Assembly (NCBI RefSeq): GCF_902859805.1 | Contig: NZ_CADIKC010000005.1 | Coordinates: forward strand, 248,001 to 312,000 | DNA from: Paraburkholderia sediminicola | GTDB lineage: Bacteria; Pseudomonadota; Gammaproteobacteria; Burkholderiales; Burkholderiaceae | Reading direction: 5' to 3' | DNA length: 64,000 nucleotides | Shown: positions 25,953 through 34,437 of the stretch, piece after piece | Position numbering within the stretch: the first letter of the stretch is position 1 | How the letters are laid out: the number at the start of each line of letters is the position of its first letter | Position numbers and translations under genes: made by a program | Notes under the pieces: model-generated | What the model was told of the DNA's origin: nothing | Databases searched by the model: none | What the model saw: only the letters and a program-made list of their open reading frames with translations

Positions 25953-27122
25953 TCAACCGCCCAGCAATGCGTCCGAAAACTCTTCCGCGCTGAACGGCTG
26001 CAAGTCCTCCACCTTTTCGCCGACGCCGATGAAGTACACCGGAATTGGACGCTGACGCGCAATCGCCGCAAGAATGCCGCCCTTCGCCGTGCCGTCGAGT
26101 TTGGTGACGATCAGGCCGGTGAGGCCGAGCGCGTCGTCGAAGGCTTTCACTTGCGCGAGGGCGTTCTGGCCGGTGTTTGCGTCGATCACCAGCAGCACTT
26201 CATGCGGCGCGCCATCTTGCGCCTTGCCGATCACGCGCTTCACCTTGCGCAGTTCTTCCATCAGATGCAGCTGGGTCGGCAGACGGCCGGCCGTGTCCGC
26301 CATCATGACGTCGATCTTGCGTGCTCGCGCAGCGCCAACCGCGTCGAAAATCACGGCCGCCGGGTCGCCGCTTTCCTGCGACACCACTGTCACGTTGTTG
26401 CGCTGGCCCCAGATCGCGAGCTGCTCGCGCGCGGCGGCGCGGAAGGTGTCGCCGGCAGCCAGCAGCACCGACTGCTCGAAGCTTTGCAGATGCTTGGCGA
26501 GCTTGCCGATGCTGGTGGTCTTGCCCGCACCGTTGACGCCCGCGATCATCATGACCAGCGGTTGCGCGCGGCCGAGCATCAGCGATTTTTCCAGCGGCTT
26601 GAGCAGGTCGATCAGCAGCGTGCGCAGCGCTGTTTTCACCTGCTGAGGATCGGAGAGGCGTTCGGCGCGCACTTTTTCGCGCAACGATTCGAGTAGAAAT
26701 TCTGTGGCTTCGACGCCCGCATCCGACATCAGCAGCGCGGTTTCGAGCTCTTCGTACAGATCCTCGTCGATCTTCGTGCCGACGAAAATACCGGTCAGGC
26801 TCGAACTTGTTTTCGACAGGCCGGTCTTCAGACGCGTGAGCCACGAGCGCTTCGCGCTCGCGTCCTGCATGGGCGGCGGGACGATTTCGACGGTTTCGAG
26901 CGCAGGTGCTTCGGCTTCGGGCTCATTGGCGGATGCCGCGGCAGCCGGCTGCGCATCGACGCGAACCGGCGCCGACGGCGCCACAGGCGCTTGCGGCTCC
27001 ACAGGCGCTTGCGGCGCCCTTACGGCGGGTTCGGGCGCCAGGGCTTCCGGCGCTGTTTGCGATTCTTCTGGCGCGTTATCGGACTCTTTCGAACCCTTGA
27101 ATCGTTTGAAAAAGCTGAACAT
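25953..27122 (-). CDS. ftsY: Signal recognition particle receptor FtsY
   Basis: 389-residue GTPase that docks the SRP-ribosome complex at the membrane. An acidic, Ala/Pro-rich A domain (about 1-95, with repeated APQAPVEPQAPVAP units) precedes the N domain and the G domain with GVNGAGKTTSIGKLAKHL, DTFRAAAREQL, DTAGRLPTQLHLMEEL and TKLDGTAKGG. The ATG at 27122 (MFSFFKRFKGSK, an amphipathic membrane-contact start) was preferred over an upstream open stretch of 29 codons. It diverges from rsmD. Confidence 0.96.
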   Translation of the reverse strand: MFSFFKRFKGSKESDNAPEESQTAPEALAPEPAVRAPQAPVEPQAPVAPSAPVRVDAQPAAAASANEPEAEAPALETVEIVPPPMQDASAKRSWLTRLKTGLSKTSSSLTGIFVGTKIDEDLYEELETALLMSDAGVEATEFLLESLREKVRAERLSDPQQVKTALRTLLIDLLKPLEKSLMLGRAQPLVMMIAGVNGAGKTTSIGKLAKHLQSFEQSVLLAAGDTFRAAAREQLAIWGQRNNVTVVSQESGDPAAVIFDAVGAARARKIDVMMADTAGRLPTQLHLMEELRKVKRVIGKAQDGAPHEVLLVIDANTGQNALAQVKAFDDALGLTGLIVTKLDGTAKGGILAAIARQRPIPVYFIGVGEKVEDLQPFSAEEFSDALLGG

Positions 27123-27362
27123 GATCTGGCGTGGTGAGAGCGCGCGCCGATGCGCGCAGCCGGGACGGGCCCGTGGGAGCGGCAGGCAGCGTTGCGATGC
27201 GGGATGCAAGGCGCTGGAAGCCGCACATTTTATCAGGCGCGCCGCCGCCCGTCGTATTGGCCGAACGGCCAGGCTGGACGCCAGGCGCCCCTGTGGTAAC
27301 GTTGGCGCTCCAGTCCGCGCGCATCGGCGTCGCGGGCGTCCTTATAACGTAATCGAAACTGC

Positions 27363-27977
27363 ATGCCCCGTTCTGCTCCTTCACGCGCCCATGGCGCTTC
27401 GTCCAAAGGCGGCAAGCCGCACGCCATCCGTATCATCGGCGGCGACTGGAAGCGCACACCGCTGCCCGTGCTCGACCTCGACGGCCTGCGCCCCACGCCC
27501 GACCGCGTGCGCGAAACGCTGTTCAACTGGCTCGGCCAACGGCTGGATGGCCAGCGCTGCCTCGATCTGTTCGCCGGCAGCGGCGCGCTCGGCTTTGAAG
27601 CTGCCTCGCGCGGCGCGGCGCGGGTGTTGATGGTCGAGCGTAATGCGCGGGCCGCCGGCCAGCTGCGCGCGAACCAGGAGCGCCTCGCGGCGCGTACGAT
27701 CGAAATCGCGGAAGCCGACGGCTTGCGCCTCGCGGCGAGCCTCGCCCCCGGATCGTTCGATGTGGTTTTTCTCGATCCGCCGTTCGACGGCGATCTGCTC
27801 GACAAGGCGCTCGCTCTGGCCGTGCCGCTGTTAAGCCCGGATGGTTTTCTGTACGTGGAGGCAGGCGACGCGCTCGAGCTGGATGGGAATGAGACGCTCG
27901 CCGGTTGGGAAATCGTGCGGCAAGGCAAAGCCGGCGCTGTCCACTTTCATTTGCTGCAGCGCGAAAATAAGGAATAA
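27363..27977 (+). CDS. rsmD: 16S rRNA (guanine966-N2)-methyltransferase
   Basis: 204-residue SAM-dependent methyltransferase. It has IRIIGGDWKRTPLPV, LRPTPDRVRETLFNWL, the SAM-binding DLFAGSGALGFEAASRGA, and the catalytic LDPPF typical of RsmD. It modifies G966 of 16S rRNA during 30S assembly. The common arrangement ftsY divergent from rsmD, followed by coaD and a ferredoxin, is kept here. Confidence 0.95.
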   Translation: MPRSAPSRAHGASSKGGKPHAIRIIGGDWKRTPLPVLDLDGLRPTPDRVRETLFNWLGQRLDGQRCLDLFAGSGALGFEAASRGAARVLMVERNARAAGQLRANQERLAARTIEIAEADGLRLAASLAPGSFDVVFLDPPFDGDLLDKALALAVPLLSPDGFLYVEAGDALELDGNETLAGWEIVRQGKAGAVHFHLLQRENKE

Positions 27978-28088
27978 TGCGCGTTCCAAAACAAGCCGCG
28001 GACGGTTACCGTCACGCGTGCGGTCGGTGCCAAATGCGTCACGCGGACGCTTTGACGTGCCCATTTGTCTGAAGAGAGGAGAAGTCTC

Positions 28089-28604
28089 ATGGTAGTCGCC
28101 GTGTACCCGGGCACGTTTGACCCGCTGACGCGCGGTCACGAAGACCTCGTTCGGCGCGCGTCGAGCATATTCGACACGCTGGTGGTGGGCGTTGCCGACA
28201 GCCGCAACAAGAAGCCGTTCTTCACGCTGAAAGAGCGTCTCGACATCGCTCATGAAGTGTTGGGGCATTACCCGAACGTTCAGGTGATGAGCTTCAAAGG
28301 GCTATTGAAGGACTTTGTCCGCAGCAATAACGCCCGGGTGATCGTGCGTGGCCTGCGTGCCGTCTCGGACTTCGAATATGAGTTCCAGATGGCCGGCATG
28401 AACCGCTATCTGCTGCCGGACGTCGAAACCATGTTCATGACGCCGTCCGATCAGTACCAGTTCATCTCCGGCACCATCGTGCGTGAAATCGCGCAACTGG
28501 GCGGCGACGTCAGCAAGTTCGTGTTCCCGTCGGTCGAAAAATGGCTGAAGGAGAAGGTTGCCGCGCTGGATCCGAATGACGGTGTCTCGGCGGGACAGCC
28601 GTAA
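28089..28604 (+). CDS. coaD: Pantetheine-phosphate adenylyltransferase
   Basis: 171-residue nucleotidyltransferase making dephospho-CoA from 4'-phosphopantetheine and ATP, the penultimate step of CoA synthesis. It has VYPGTFDPLTRGHEDLVRRA with the xRGH phosphate site, VVGVADSRNKKPFF, VRGLRAVSDFEYEFQMA and SGTIVREIAQLGGDVSKFV. AGGAGA is 7 bases before the ATG at 28089. Confidence 0.97.
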   Translation: MVVAVYPGTFDPLTRGHEDLVRRASSIFDTLVVGVADSRNKKPFFTLKERLDIAHEVLGHYPNVQVMSFKGLLKDFVRSNNARVIVRGLRAVSDFEYEFQMAGMNRYLLPDVETMFMTPSDQYQFISGTIVREIAQLGGDVSKFVFPSVEKWLKEKVAALDPNDGVSAGQP

Positions 28605-28667
28605 CCGGCGTAAACTGTGGGATTGACGGATCAAAGCTGGCTTCGGCCGGCGCGAAGTGAGAGAAGT

Positions 28668-28925
28668 ATGGCCTTGATGATTACCGACGAGTGCATCAAT
28701 TGCGACGTGTGCGAGCCCGAGTGCCCGAACGACGCGATTTCGATGGGCCCGGAAATCTACGTGATCGACCCGAAGAAATGCACCGAGTGTGTCGGCCATT
28801 TCGACGAACCCCAGTGTATTCAGGTGTGCCCGGTCGAGTGCATTCCGCGCGACCCCGAGCATCTGGAGACTGCTGAAGGTCTGATGGCGAAGTACCACGC
28901 GCTGCAGGCTGCGAAGGGCGCGTGA
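28668..28925 (+). CDS. YfhL-type 2[4Fe-4S] ferredoxin
   Basis: 85-residue bacterial ferredoxin. The first cluster motif is CINCDVCEPECPNDAI; the second is spaced CTEC, eight residues, CIQVCP, the insertion typical of the YfhL/Alvin type. It carries single electrons in the cytosol; partner enzymes are unknown. GAGAAG lies just before the ATG at 28668. It follows coaD by 63 bp and ends at a terminator. Confidence 0.93.
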   Translation: MALMITDECINCDVCEPECPNDAISMGPEIYVIDPKKCTECVGHFDEPQCIQVCPVECIPRDPEHLETAEGLMAKYHALQAAKGA

Positions 28926-28948
28926 GCGTTGAATGATGAATGCTGGAG

Positions 28949-28980
28949 AACGGCGAGGCGTCTGCCTCGCCGTTTTCTTT
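28949..28980. terminator. Terminator between ferredoxin gene and hisC
   Basis: AACGGCGAGGC (28949-28959), loop GTCT, GCCTCGCCGTT (28964-28974), then TTCTTTT. Perfect 11-bp stem between convergent genes. Confidence 0.93.
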
Positions 28981-29042
28981 TGCGGCAACGGTGTGTGTGT
29001 CTGTCGCGCGCGAGCTCGTTCCGCACACCCGCTATCCCATCG

Positions 29043-30122
29043 TTACCCGACGTAGGCGCTGAAAATGTCGCGCAGCGCATCCAGCAGAATGTCGCATTCG
29101 GCGTCGGTGCCGATCGAAATACGCAGATGCTGGTCGATTCGCGCCGCCTTGAAGTGGCGCACGAAAATCTCCTTTTCCCTTAGCCGTGCCACGAGTGTCG
29201 CTGCGTCGTAGCCTTCGTGACGAGCGAACAGCAGATTCGCTGCCGACGGCACTACCTCGAAGCCCAGTGCCGTCAAACCGGCTGCCAGCCGCTCACGGCT
29301 TGCAATTACTTTGGTGCAGGTGTCGCGAAACCATGCATCGTCTTCGTATGCAGCGATGGCCGCGACTTGCGCCAGGCGGTCGAGCGGATACGAGTTGAAG
29401 CTATCCTTCACGCGGTTCAGGGCGTCGATCAGTTCCGGATTGCCGAACGCGAAGCCGACGCGCATGCCGGCCAGCGAACGCGACTTCGATACCGTGTGGA
29501 TCACCAGCAGGTTGGGGTAGCGGTCGATCAGCGTGACGGCCGATTCAGCACCGAAATCAACATAGGCCTCGTCGATCACCACGACCGATTCGGTATTTTT
29601 CGCCACCAGACGCTCGATATCGGCGAGCGGCAGCGGTCGTCCGGTCGGCGCGTTCGGGTTCGGGAACAGGACGCCGCCGTTAGGCGCCGTATAGTCGTCG
29701 ACATGGATGGCGAAGCTGTCGTCGAGCGCGATGGTCCGATAGTCGACTTCAAAGAGCCGCGCGTAGGTCGGGTAGAAGCTGTATGTGATATCCGGAAACA
29801 GCAACGGTTTGTCGTGCTTCAGCAAGGCCTGAAACGTGAGCGCGAGCACCTCGTCCGAGCCGTTGCCTGCAAATACCTGTTCCGGGCGAATGCCATGGTA
29901 TGCGGCGACCGTTTCGCGTAACTTGCGCGCTGTCGGGTCGGGATAGCTTCGCAGCGACTCGCCCGCGTCACCCAGTTCCTGCTGGATCGCCTCACGCACG
30001 CGCGGCGATGGCGGATAGGGATTTTCGTTGGTGTTCAGCTTCACCGGATGCGCAATCACGGGCTGCTCGCCCGGCACATACGGCGTCAGACGGTGAACGA
30101 TGTCACTCCAGTAGCGGCTCAA
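29043..30122 (-). CDS. hisC: Histidinol-phosphate aminotransferase
   Basis: 359-residue fold-type I PLP aminotransferase that makes histidinol phosphate. It starts MSRYWSDIVHRLTPYVPGEQP and shows LNTNENPYPPSP, FAGNGSDEVLALTFQAL, LFPNPNAPTGRPL, VVIDEAYVDFG and the PLP lysine in HTVSKSRSLAGMRVGFAFG. It lies away from other his genes, 57 bp after pth. A related role in aromatic amino acid transamination cannot be excluded. Confidence 0.93.
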   Translation of the reverse strand: MSRYWSDIVHRLTPYVPGEQPVIAHPVKLNTNENPYPPSPRVREAIQQELGDAGESLRSYPDPTARKLRETVAAYHGIRPEQVFAGNGSDEVLALTFQALLKHDKPLLFPDITYSFYPTYARLFEVDYRTIALDDSFAIHVDDYTAPNGGVLFPNPNAPTGRPLPLADIERLVAKNTESVVVIDEAYVDFGAESAVTLIDRYPNLLVIHTVSKSRSLAGMRVGFAFGNPELIDALNRVKDSFNSYPLDRLAQVAAIAAYEDDAWFRDTCTKVIASRERLAAGLTALGFEVVPSAANLLFARHEGYDAATLVARLREKEIFVRHFKAARIDQHLRISIGTDAECDILLDALRDIFSAYVG

Positions 30123-30179
30123 GCGATTTCTCCTATCGATGACGAAACGGGCGAAGCGGATGCGGGCAGGGCGACCCGT

Positions 30180-30782
30180 TCAGGGATTGCGATGCAGTTG
30201 CATCATCGCCCGCTCGAGCTCGCCTTTGATGATCTGCGGCATCACGGCCAACGCACGTTCGATCGATGCATCGATCACGTCCTGCTCTTCCCGCCGCGGC
30301 GGTTTCAGCACGTAATTCGCGACGTCCGGCTTGGCGCCGGCGCGCGCGCTTTCGGGAATCAGGTCGCGCGGATGGCCGATGCCAATCCGCAGCCGCCAAT
30401 ATTGTTGCGATGACAGATGCGCAGTGATGTCCTTCAGCCCGTTATGGCCGCCGCTGCCGCCACCCAGCTTCAGCTTGACGCTGCCCGGCGGCATGTCGAG
30501 CTCGTCATGCGCGACCAGAATTTCGTCCGGAAGAATCTTGAAGAACTGCGCTAGTGCAACAACCGACTGTCCCGAGCGGTTCATATAAGTCTGCGGTTGC
30601 AGCAGATGCACTTCTTCGCCGTGAAGCCGGGCCTTCGCGTAGAAACCGTGAAAGCGCCGCTCGTCGCGCAGTGTCGTGCCTGCTTCGCGCGCCAGTTGAT
30701 CGACCAGCCAGAAGCCGGCATTGTGGCGCGTCGCGGTGTATTCAGCGCCCGGATTGCCGAGCCCGACGATCAGCTTGATCAT
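30180..30782 (-). CDS. pth: Peptidyl-tRNA hydrolase
   Basis: 200-residue Pth1 enzyme that frees tRNA from peptidyl-tRNA dropped by ribosomes. The N-terminus MIKLIVGLGNPGAEYTATRH carries the catalytic Asn10 and His20; also present are LLQPQTYMNRSGQSV, ILVAHDELDMPPG and KLGGGSGGHNGLKDI. It follows rplY, a common pairing of translation genes, but a terminator lies between them. Confidence 0.97.
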   Translation of the reverse strand: MIKLIVGLGNPGAEYTATRHNAGFWLVDQLAREAGTTLRDERRFHGFYAKARLHGEEVHLLQPQTYMNRSGQSVVALAQFFKILPDEILVAHDELDMPPGSVKLKLGGGSGGHNGLKDITAHLSSQQYWRLRIGIGHPRDLIPESARAGAKPDVANYVLKPPRREEQDVIDASIERALAVMPQIIKGELERAMMQLHRNP

Positions 30783-30840
30783 GATTGCATAGGTCCGTCT
30801 GGCCTCGGCGCCGAACGCGGCCGAGCCGAAAAAAACCGAA

Positions 30841-30871
30841 AAAAAACCCGCCGGGGAGAACCTCGGCGGGT
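30841..30871 (-). terminator. Terminator of rplY
   Basis: On the minus strand ACCCGCCG (30864-30871) pairs with CGGCGGGT (30846-30853), followed by T-run at 30841-30846. Confidence 0.9.
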
Positions 30872-30932
30872 CACATCGACCGTTTCATTGAAACGGATCG
30901 AGAGGATTGCTTGCTCAGCGCCAGGAAGGCAC

Positions 30933-31556
30933 TTAGGCAGCCGGCTTTTCGCCTTCGCCTTCAGCAGCAGCGGCGTCGCCTTCAGCGATTGCGCCAGCCG
31001 GGATCGTTGCAGCTGCGACGACCGGGTTTTCTGCTTCAACGTGAGCAACCAGTGCAACGCCTGCCGGCAGGACGATGTCCTTGGCGTGCAGCGAGTGACC
31101 AGCTTCGATCGTCGCCAGGTCAACTTCGAGGAATTCCGGCAGTGCCGACGGCAGGCACTCGATTTCGATTTCGTTGAGGACGTGCGAGATCACCGCGCTC
31201 GACAGCTTCACTGCCGGGTTGGTTTCCTGGTTCATGAAGTGCAGCGGCACCTTGGTGTGCAGCTTCTTCTTCGCGTCGACGCGTTGGAAGTCCACGTGCA
31301 GCACGAGCTGACGGAACGGGTGGTATTGCACGTCGCGCAGCAGAACCTGTTGCGACTTGCCTGCCACTTCCAGTTCGAGGATCGACGAATGGAAAACTTC
31401 TTTCTTCAGCGCGTGCCAGAGTGCGTTGTGGTCCAGTTCGACCAATTGCGTTTCAGCACCAGCGCCATATACGATGCCCGGGGTCTTACCCGAGATACGC
31501 AGGCGGCGGCTCGCACCCGTACCTTGCAAGGAACGCTCGAAAGCGACTACTTTCAT
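30933..31556 (-). CDS. rplY: 50S ribosomal protein L25 (Ctc/TL5 long form)
   Basis: 207 residues. The N-terminal L25 domain that binds 5S rRNA (about 1-95: FERSLQGTGASRRLRISGKTP, VYGAGAETQLVELDHNALWH) is followed by the TL5/CTC beta-domain (VPLHFMNQETNPAV, IECLPSALPEFLEVDL) and an Ala/Glu-rich tail. The ATG at 31556 (MKVVAFERS) is the family start. It is downstream of prs, the classic prs-rplY-pth order. Confidence 0.96.
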   Translation of the reverse strand: MKVVAFERSLQGTGASRRLRISGKTPGIVYGAGAETQLVELDHNALWHALKKEVFHSSILELEVAGKSQQVLLRDVQYHPFRQLVLHVDFQRVDAKKKLHTKVPLHFMNQETNPAVKLSSAVISHVLNEIEIECLPSALPEFLEVDLATIEAGHSLHAKDIVLPAGVALVAHVEAENPVVAAATIPAGAIAEGDAAAAEGEGEKPAA

Positions 31557-31591
31557 GTTGAATCTCCAATGCACTGCCCGCGACCAGGCAG

Positions 31592-31629
31592 TAAAAACGG
31601 GGCCTCCAAGCCATTACGGCTGAGGCCCC
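31592..31629 (-). terminator. Terminator between prs and rplY
   Basis: On the minus strand GGGGCCTC (31622-31629) pairs with GAGGCCCC (31599-31606) and is followed by GTTTTTAC; AGCC/GGCT pairs inside the loop. It sits after prs and could attenuate read-through into rplY. Confidence 0.85.
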
Positions 31630-31720
31630 AGAGCGATGGCACGAACCTTCGTTCGTTCATGCCAATTGTGCAAAAGTGCAGCGCGCGGTACTGCTATGCG
31701 CGCTGCGCCTTCGCAAATAC

Positions 31721-32677
31721 TTAACTTTCAGCGAACAGCGACATCACCGAATCGCCGCGGCGAATCCGCGAGAACGTTTCGGCAAGCAGGCCGGCGCTGG
31801 TCAGCGAACGGATCTTGGCGCACGAGCGGGCTTCTTCGCCGAGCGGGATCGTATCGGTAACAACGAGTTCGTCGAGTGCCGAAGCTGCGATACGCTCGCC
31901 TGCACCGCCCGAGAGAACCGGGTGGGTGGCGTAAGCGAACACCTGCTTCGCACCGCGTTCCTTCAAAACCTGAGCTGCCTTGCAGAGCGTGCCCGCGGTG
32001 TCGACCATGTCGTCCATGATCACGCAGGTGCGGCCTTCGACTTCACCGATGATGTTCATCACTTCGGCAACGTTCGCTTTCGGGCGGCGTTTGTCGATGA
32101 TCGCGAGATCGCAATTCAGTTGCTTGGCCAATGCACGGGCACGCACCACGCCGCCGACGTCCGGCGAAACGACCAGCAGGTTCTCGTAGTTCTGCTTGCG
32201 CAGATCGCCGAGCAGTACGGGCGTAGCGTAGATATTGTCGACCGGGATGTCGAAGAAGCCTTGAATCTGATCGGCGTGCAGATCCATCGTAATGATCCGC
32301 TCGACGCCGGCGATTTCCAGCATATTCGCCACGATCTTCGCCGAGATGGCGACGCGCGCTGAACGCGGGCGTCGATCTTGACGGGCATAACCGAAGTAGG
32401 GGATGGCTGCGGTGATCCGGCCTGCGGATGCGCGCTTGAGCGCATCGACCATGATCATCAGTTCCATCAGATTGTCGTTCGCCGGCGCGCACGTGGATTG
32501 CAGGACGAAGACATCCTTGCCACGCACGTTTTCCTGAATCTCGACCTGGATTTCACCGTCCGAGAAACGGCTAACCATTGCTTTGCCGAGGGGAATACCG
32601 AGGATTTTGACGACTTCCTGTGCAAGCGCGGGATTTGCGTTGCCAGTAAAAACCATCAGGCCGTCATGGCTGCTCAT
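31721..32677 (-). CDS. prs: Ribose-phosphate pyrophosphokinase
   Basis: 318-residue PRPP synthetase, feeding purine, pyrimidine, histidine and NAD synthesis. Motifs: MVFTGNANPALAQEV, FSDGEIQVEIQENVRG, QSTCAPANDNLMELMIM, YFGYARQDRRPR, DLHADQIQGFFDIPVDN and the PRPP loop VIMDDMVDTAGTL. It lies directly downstream of the tRNA-Gln gene and ispE on the same strand, as in many proteobacteria. Confidence 0.98.
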   Translation of the reverse strand: MSSHDGLMVFTGNANPALAQEVVKILGIPLGKAMVSRFSDGEIQVEIQENVRGKDVFVLQSTCAPANDNLMELMIMVDALKRASAGRITAAIPYFGYARQDRRPRSARVAISAKIVANMLEIAGVERIITMDLHADQIQGFFDIPVDNIYATPVLLGDLRKQNYENLLVVSPDVGGVVRARALAKQLNCDLAIIDKRRPKANVAEVMNIIGEVEGRTCVIMDDMVDTAGTLCKAAQVLKERGAKQVFAYATHPVLSGGAGERIAASALDELVVTDTIPLGEEARSCAKIRSLTSAGLLAETFSRIRRGDSVMSLFAES

Positions 32678-32722
32678 CGTGCACCTACTTCAGGCTGGGG
32701 GCGAGGGAAATGCGAGAATTTT

Positions 32723-32799
32723 TGGCAGGGGAGGAAGGAGTCGAACCTTCGAATGCCGGAATCAAAATCCGGTGCCTTAACCAACTTGGCGACTCCCCT
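32723..32799 (-). tRNA. tRNA-Gln (anticodon TTG)
   Basis: A 77-base tRNA on the minus strand. The acceptor AGGGGAG pairs with CTCCCCT, discriminator G, encoded CCA. The anticodon stem is CCGGA/TCCGG around the loop TTTTGAT, giving anticodon TTG, which reads CAA glutamine codons. The T arm is GAAGGTTCGACTCCTTC. It sits between ispE and prs. Confidence 0.97.
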
Positions 32800-32849
32800 A
32801 CACTAACTTTGAGCTTCACCGAACGAGGGAACGTTCGACGATGCAAAAC

Positions 32850-33731
32850 TTATGACGCGAAAGTAAAGAGTGGATGCTGATCGAGACTTGCAGTTACTGC
32901 GCTGTTCCATTCGCCGGGCAGTTTGGCTTGCGCCGCTTCTGCTTCAGCTTTGCTACGGAACGCTGCAAATACACTTGCACCTGATCCAGACATCCGCGCT
33001 GGTGCGATGTCTTCAAACCATCGCAGCACTTGCGCTACTTCCGCGTATTTTCCCACGACAACTTGCTGCATGTCATTGCGGCCGAAACTTTCTGGCCAGT
33101 CAGTGTTGCAGCTAAGTTCTGCAGGAAAGTCCGTAATTATGAGGGGTTTCGAATCTCTTGTCAACGCTTTTTCGGAGAAAATCGCTGCAGTCGGAACGTG
33201 AACCCTCGGTGTCACCACCAGGAAATGGCGCGGCGGCAATTGTACAACGTCTAAAGCCTCTCCGACACCCTGTGCGAACGCATTTTTCCCAAAAACAAAA
33301 AATGGCACATCCGCGCCGAGTTTCAAGGCCAGCGCCTGCAGCTCCAGTCGTGGCAAATCGAGCTTCCAGAGACGGTTCAGCGCGAGCAGTGTGGTGGCCG
33401 CATCAGAGCTGCCGCCGCCCAGGCCCGCACCCATCGGCAGGCGCTTGTCGATTTCGATATCGACACCCGCTGGCGAGCCGGTATGCGCTTTCAGGAGCGT
33501 TGCTGCGCGCACGGTGAGATCGTGTTCCGGCGGCACGTCGGCGATTTCGGTGCTGCGCGTGATGAGGCCGTCGTCACGCAGCTTGAAGTGCAGGATGTCG
33601 CCCCAGTCGAGCAACTGGAAGACGGTTTGCAGCGTGTGATAACCGTCCGGCCGGCGGCCGGTGATGTGCAGGAAGAGGTTCAGTTTCGCTGGCGCGAGGC
33701 AATCGCGCAGCGAATCGGTCGTTTCAATCAT
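32850..33731 (-). CDS. ispE: 4-diphosphocytidyl-2-C-methyl-D-erythritol kinase
   Basis: 293-residue GHMP kinase of the MEP isoprenoid pathway. It shows APAKLNLFLHITGRRPDGYH, the ATP loop LPMGAGLGGGSSDAATTLLAL, and the C-terminal ARMSGSGASVFAAF. It precedes the tRNA-Gln and prs on the same strand and follows lolB by 73 bp. Confidence 0.97.
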   Translation of the reverse strand: MIETTDSLRDCLAPAKLNLFLHITGRRPDGYHTLQTVFQLLDWGDILHFKLRDDGLITRSTEIADVPPEHDLTVRAATLLKAHTGSPAGVDIEIDKRLPMGAGLGGGSSDAATTLLALNRLWKLDLPRLELQALALKLGADVPFFVFGKNAFAQGVGEALDVVQLPPRHFLVVTPRVHVPTAAIFSEKALTRDSKPLIITDFPAELSCNTDWPESFGRNDMQQVVVGKYAEVAQVLRWFEDIAPARMSGSGASVFAAFRSKAEAEAAQAKLPGEWNSAVTASLDQHPLFTFAS

Positions 33732-33804
33732 GAGTCAGGGCTACATGCGCCATAGCGGCGCCGAAGAAGCGGCAAAGGTTGCTCGGACAGGCGTGGCTAC
33801 TGAA

Positions 33805-34437
33805 CTACTGATCCAGCACGAGCTTGATGTCGAGCGGCGGTTCCGAGCGGCTCAGATTCACGCGCTTCACACCGGTGGCCGGCGCGTCGGCATACGCCAG
33901 GTAGTCGATCGTCCAGCCGTCCTGCGTGATCTGCTTCAGACGCGAAGGCTGCTCCGGATCCTTCTCGGTTTTCGCGCGCGAAGTCGGCGCTGGCGACGGT
34001 TGCAGCCAATAACGCAAGCCTTCGACCGGCAACGCAAAGCCGAGCGCGTTCTGCATCAGCGTGGAGACGTTGTCGGCGGTGAGCGGCTGGCGATTCGGCA
34101 GTTCGAGCGTGGCTGAAGCCGGCGACGAAGTCACGATAGCGAGCGTCTGCCCAAGCGGATTGCGCAATTGCAGGGTGACCGTGTCACCCGTTTCCTGCCA
34201 GGTGAAATTGCCATAGGCATTGCGCTGCTGGCCGTTCTGGTCGTTGTACTGGATCGCGAAACGGCCTTGATAAGCACGCGAGGTCTGAGCAGTGACGGAC
34301 GTCGCCGCATTCGACGTTGACGGCCCTTGTGGCTTAATCGATGCACAACCAGCCAACGCGACAACCGCTGCCGCTACGAATCCGAGCGCCGCGCCACGCG
34401 GCGCTCGGGGATAGGAGATCAAGCGGGAAAGACGCAT
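33805..34437 (-). CDS. lolB: Outer-membrane lipoprotein insertion protein LolB
   Basis: 210-residue lipoprotein with a signal and lipobox VVALAGC at about residues 25-31. The mature part has RFAIQYNDQNGQQRNAYGNFTW-type strands, LQLRNPLGQTLAIV and GLRYWLQPSPAPTS, as in LolB, which accepts lipoproteins from LolA and inserts them in the outer membrane. Its ATG overlaps the stop of the TPR gene by one base (TGATG), so the two are translationally coupled. Confidence 0.93.
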   Translation of the reverse strand: MRLSRLISYPRAPRGAALGFVAAAVVALAGCASIKPQGPSTSNAATSVTAQTSRAYQGRFAIQYNDQNGQQRNAYGNFTWQETGDTVTLQLRNPLGQTLAIVTSSPASATLELPNRQPLTADNVSTLMQNALGFALPVEGLRYWLQPSPAPTSRAKTEKDPEQPSRLKQITQDGWTIDYLAYADAPATGVKRVNLSRSEPPLDIKLVLDQ

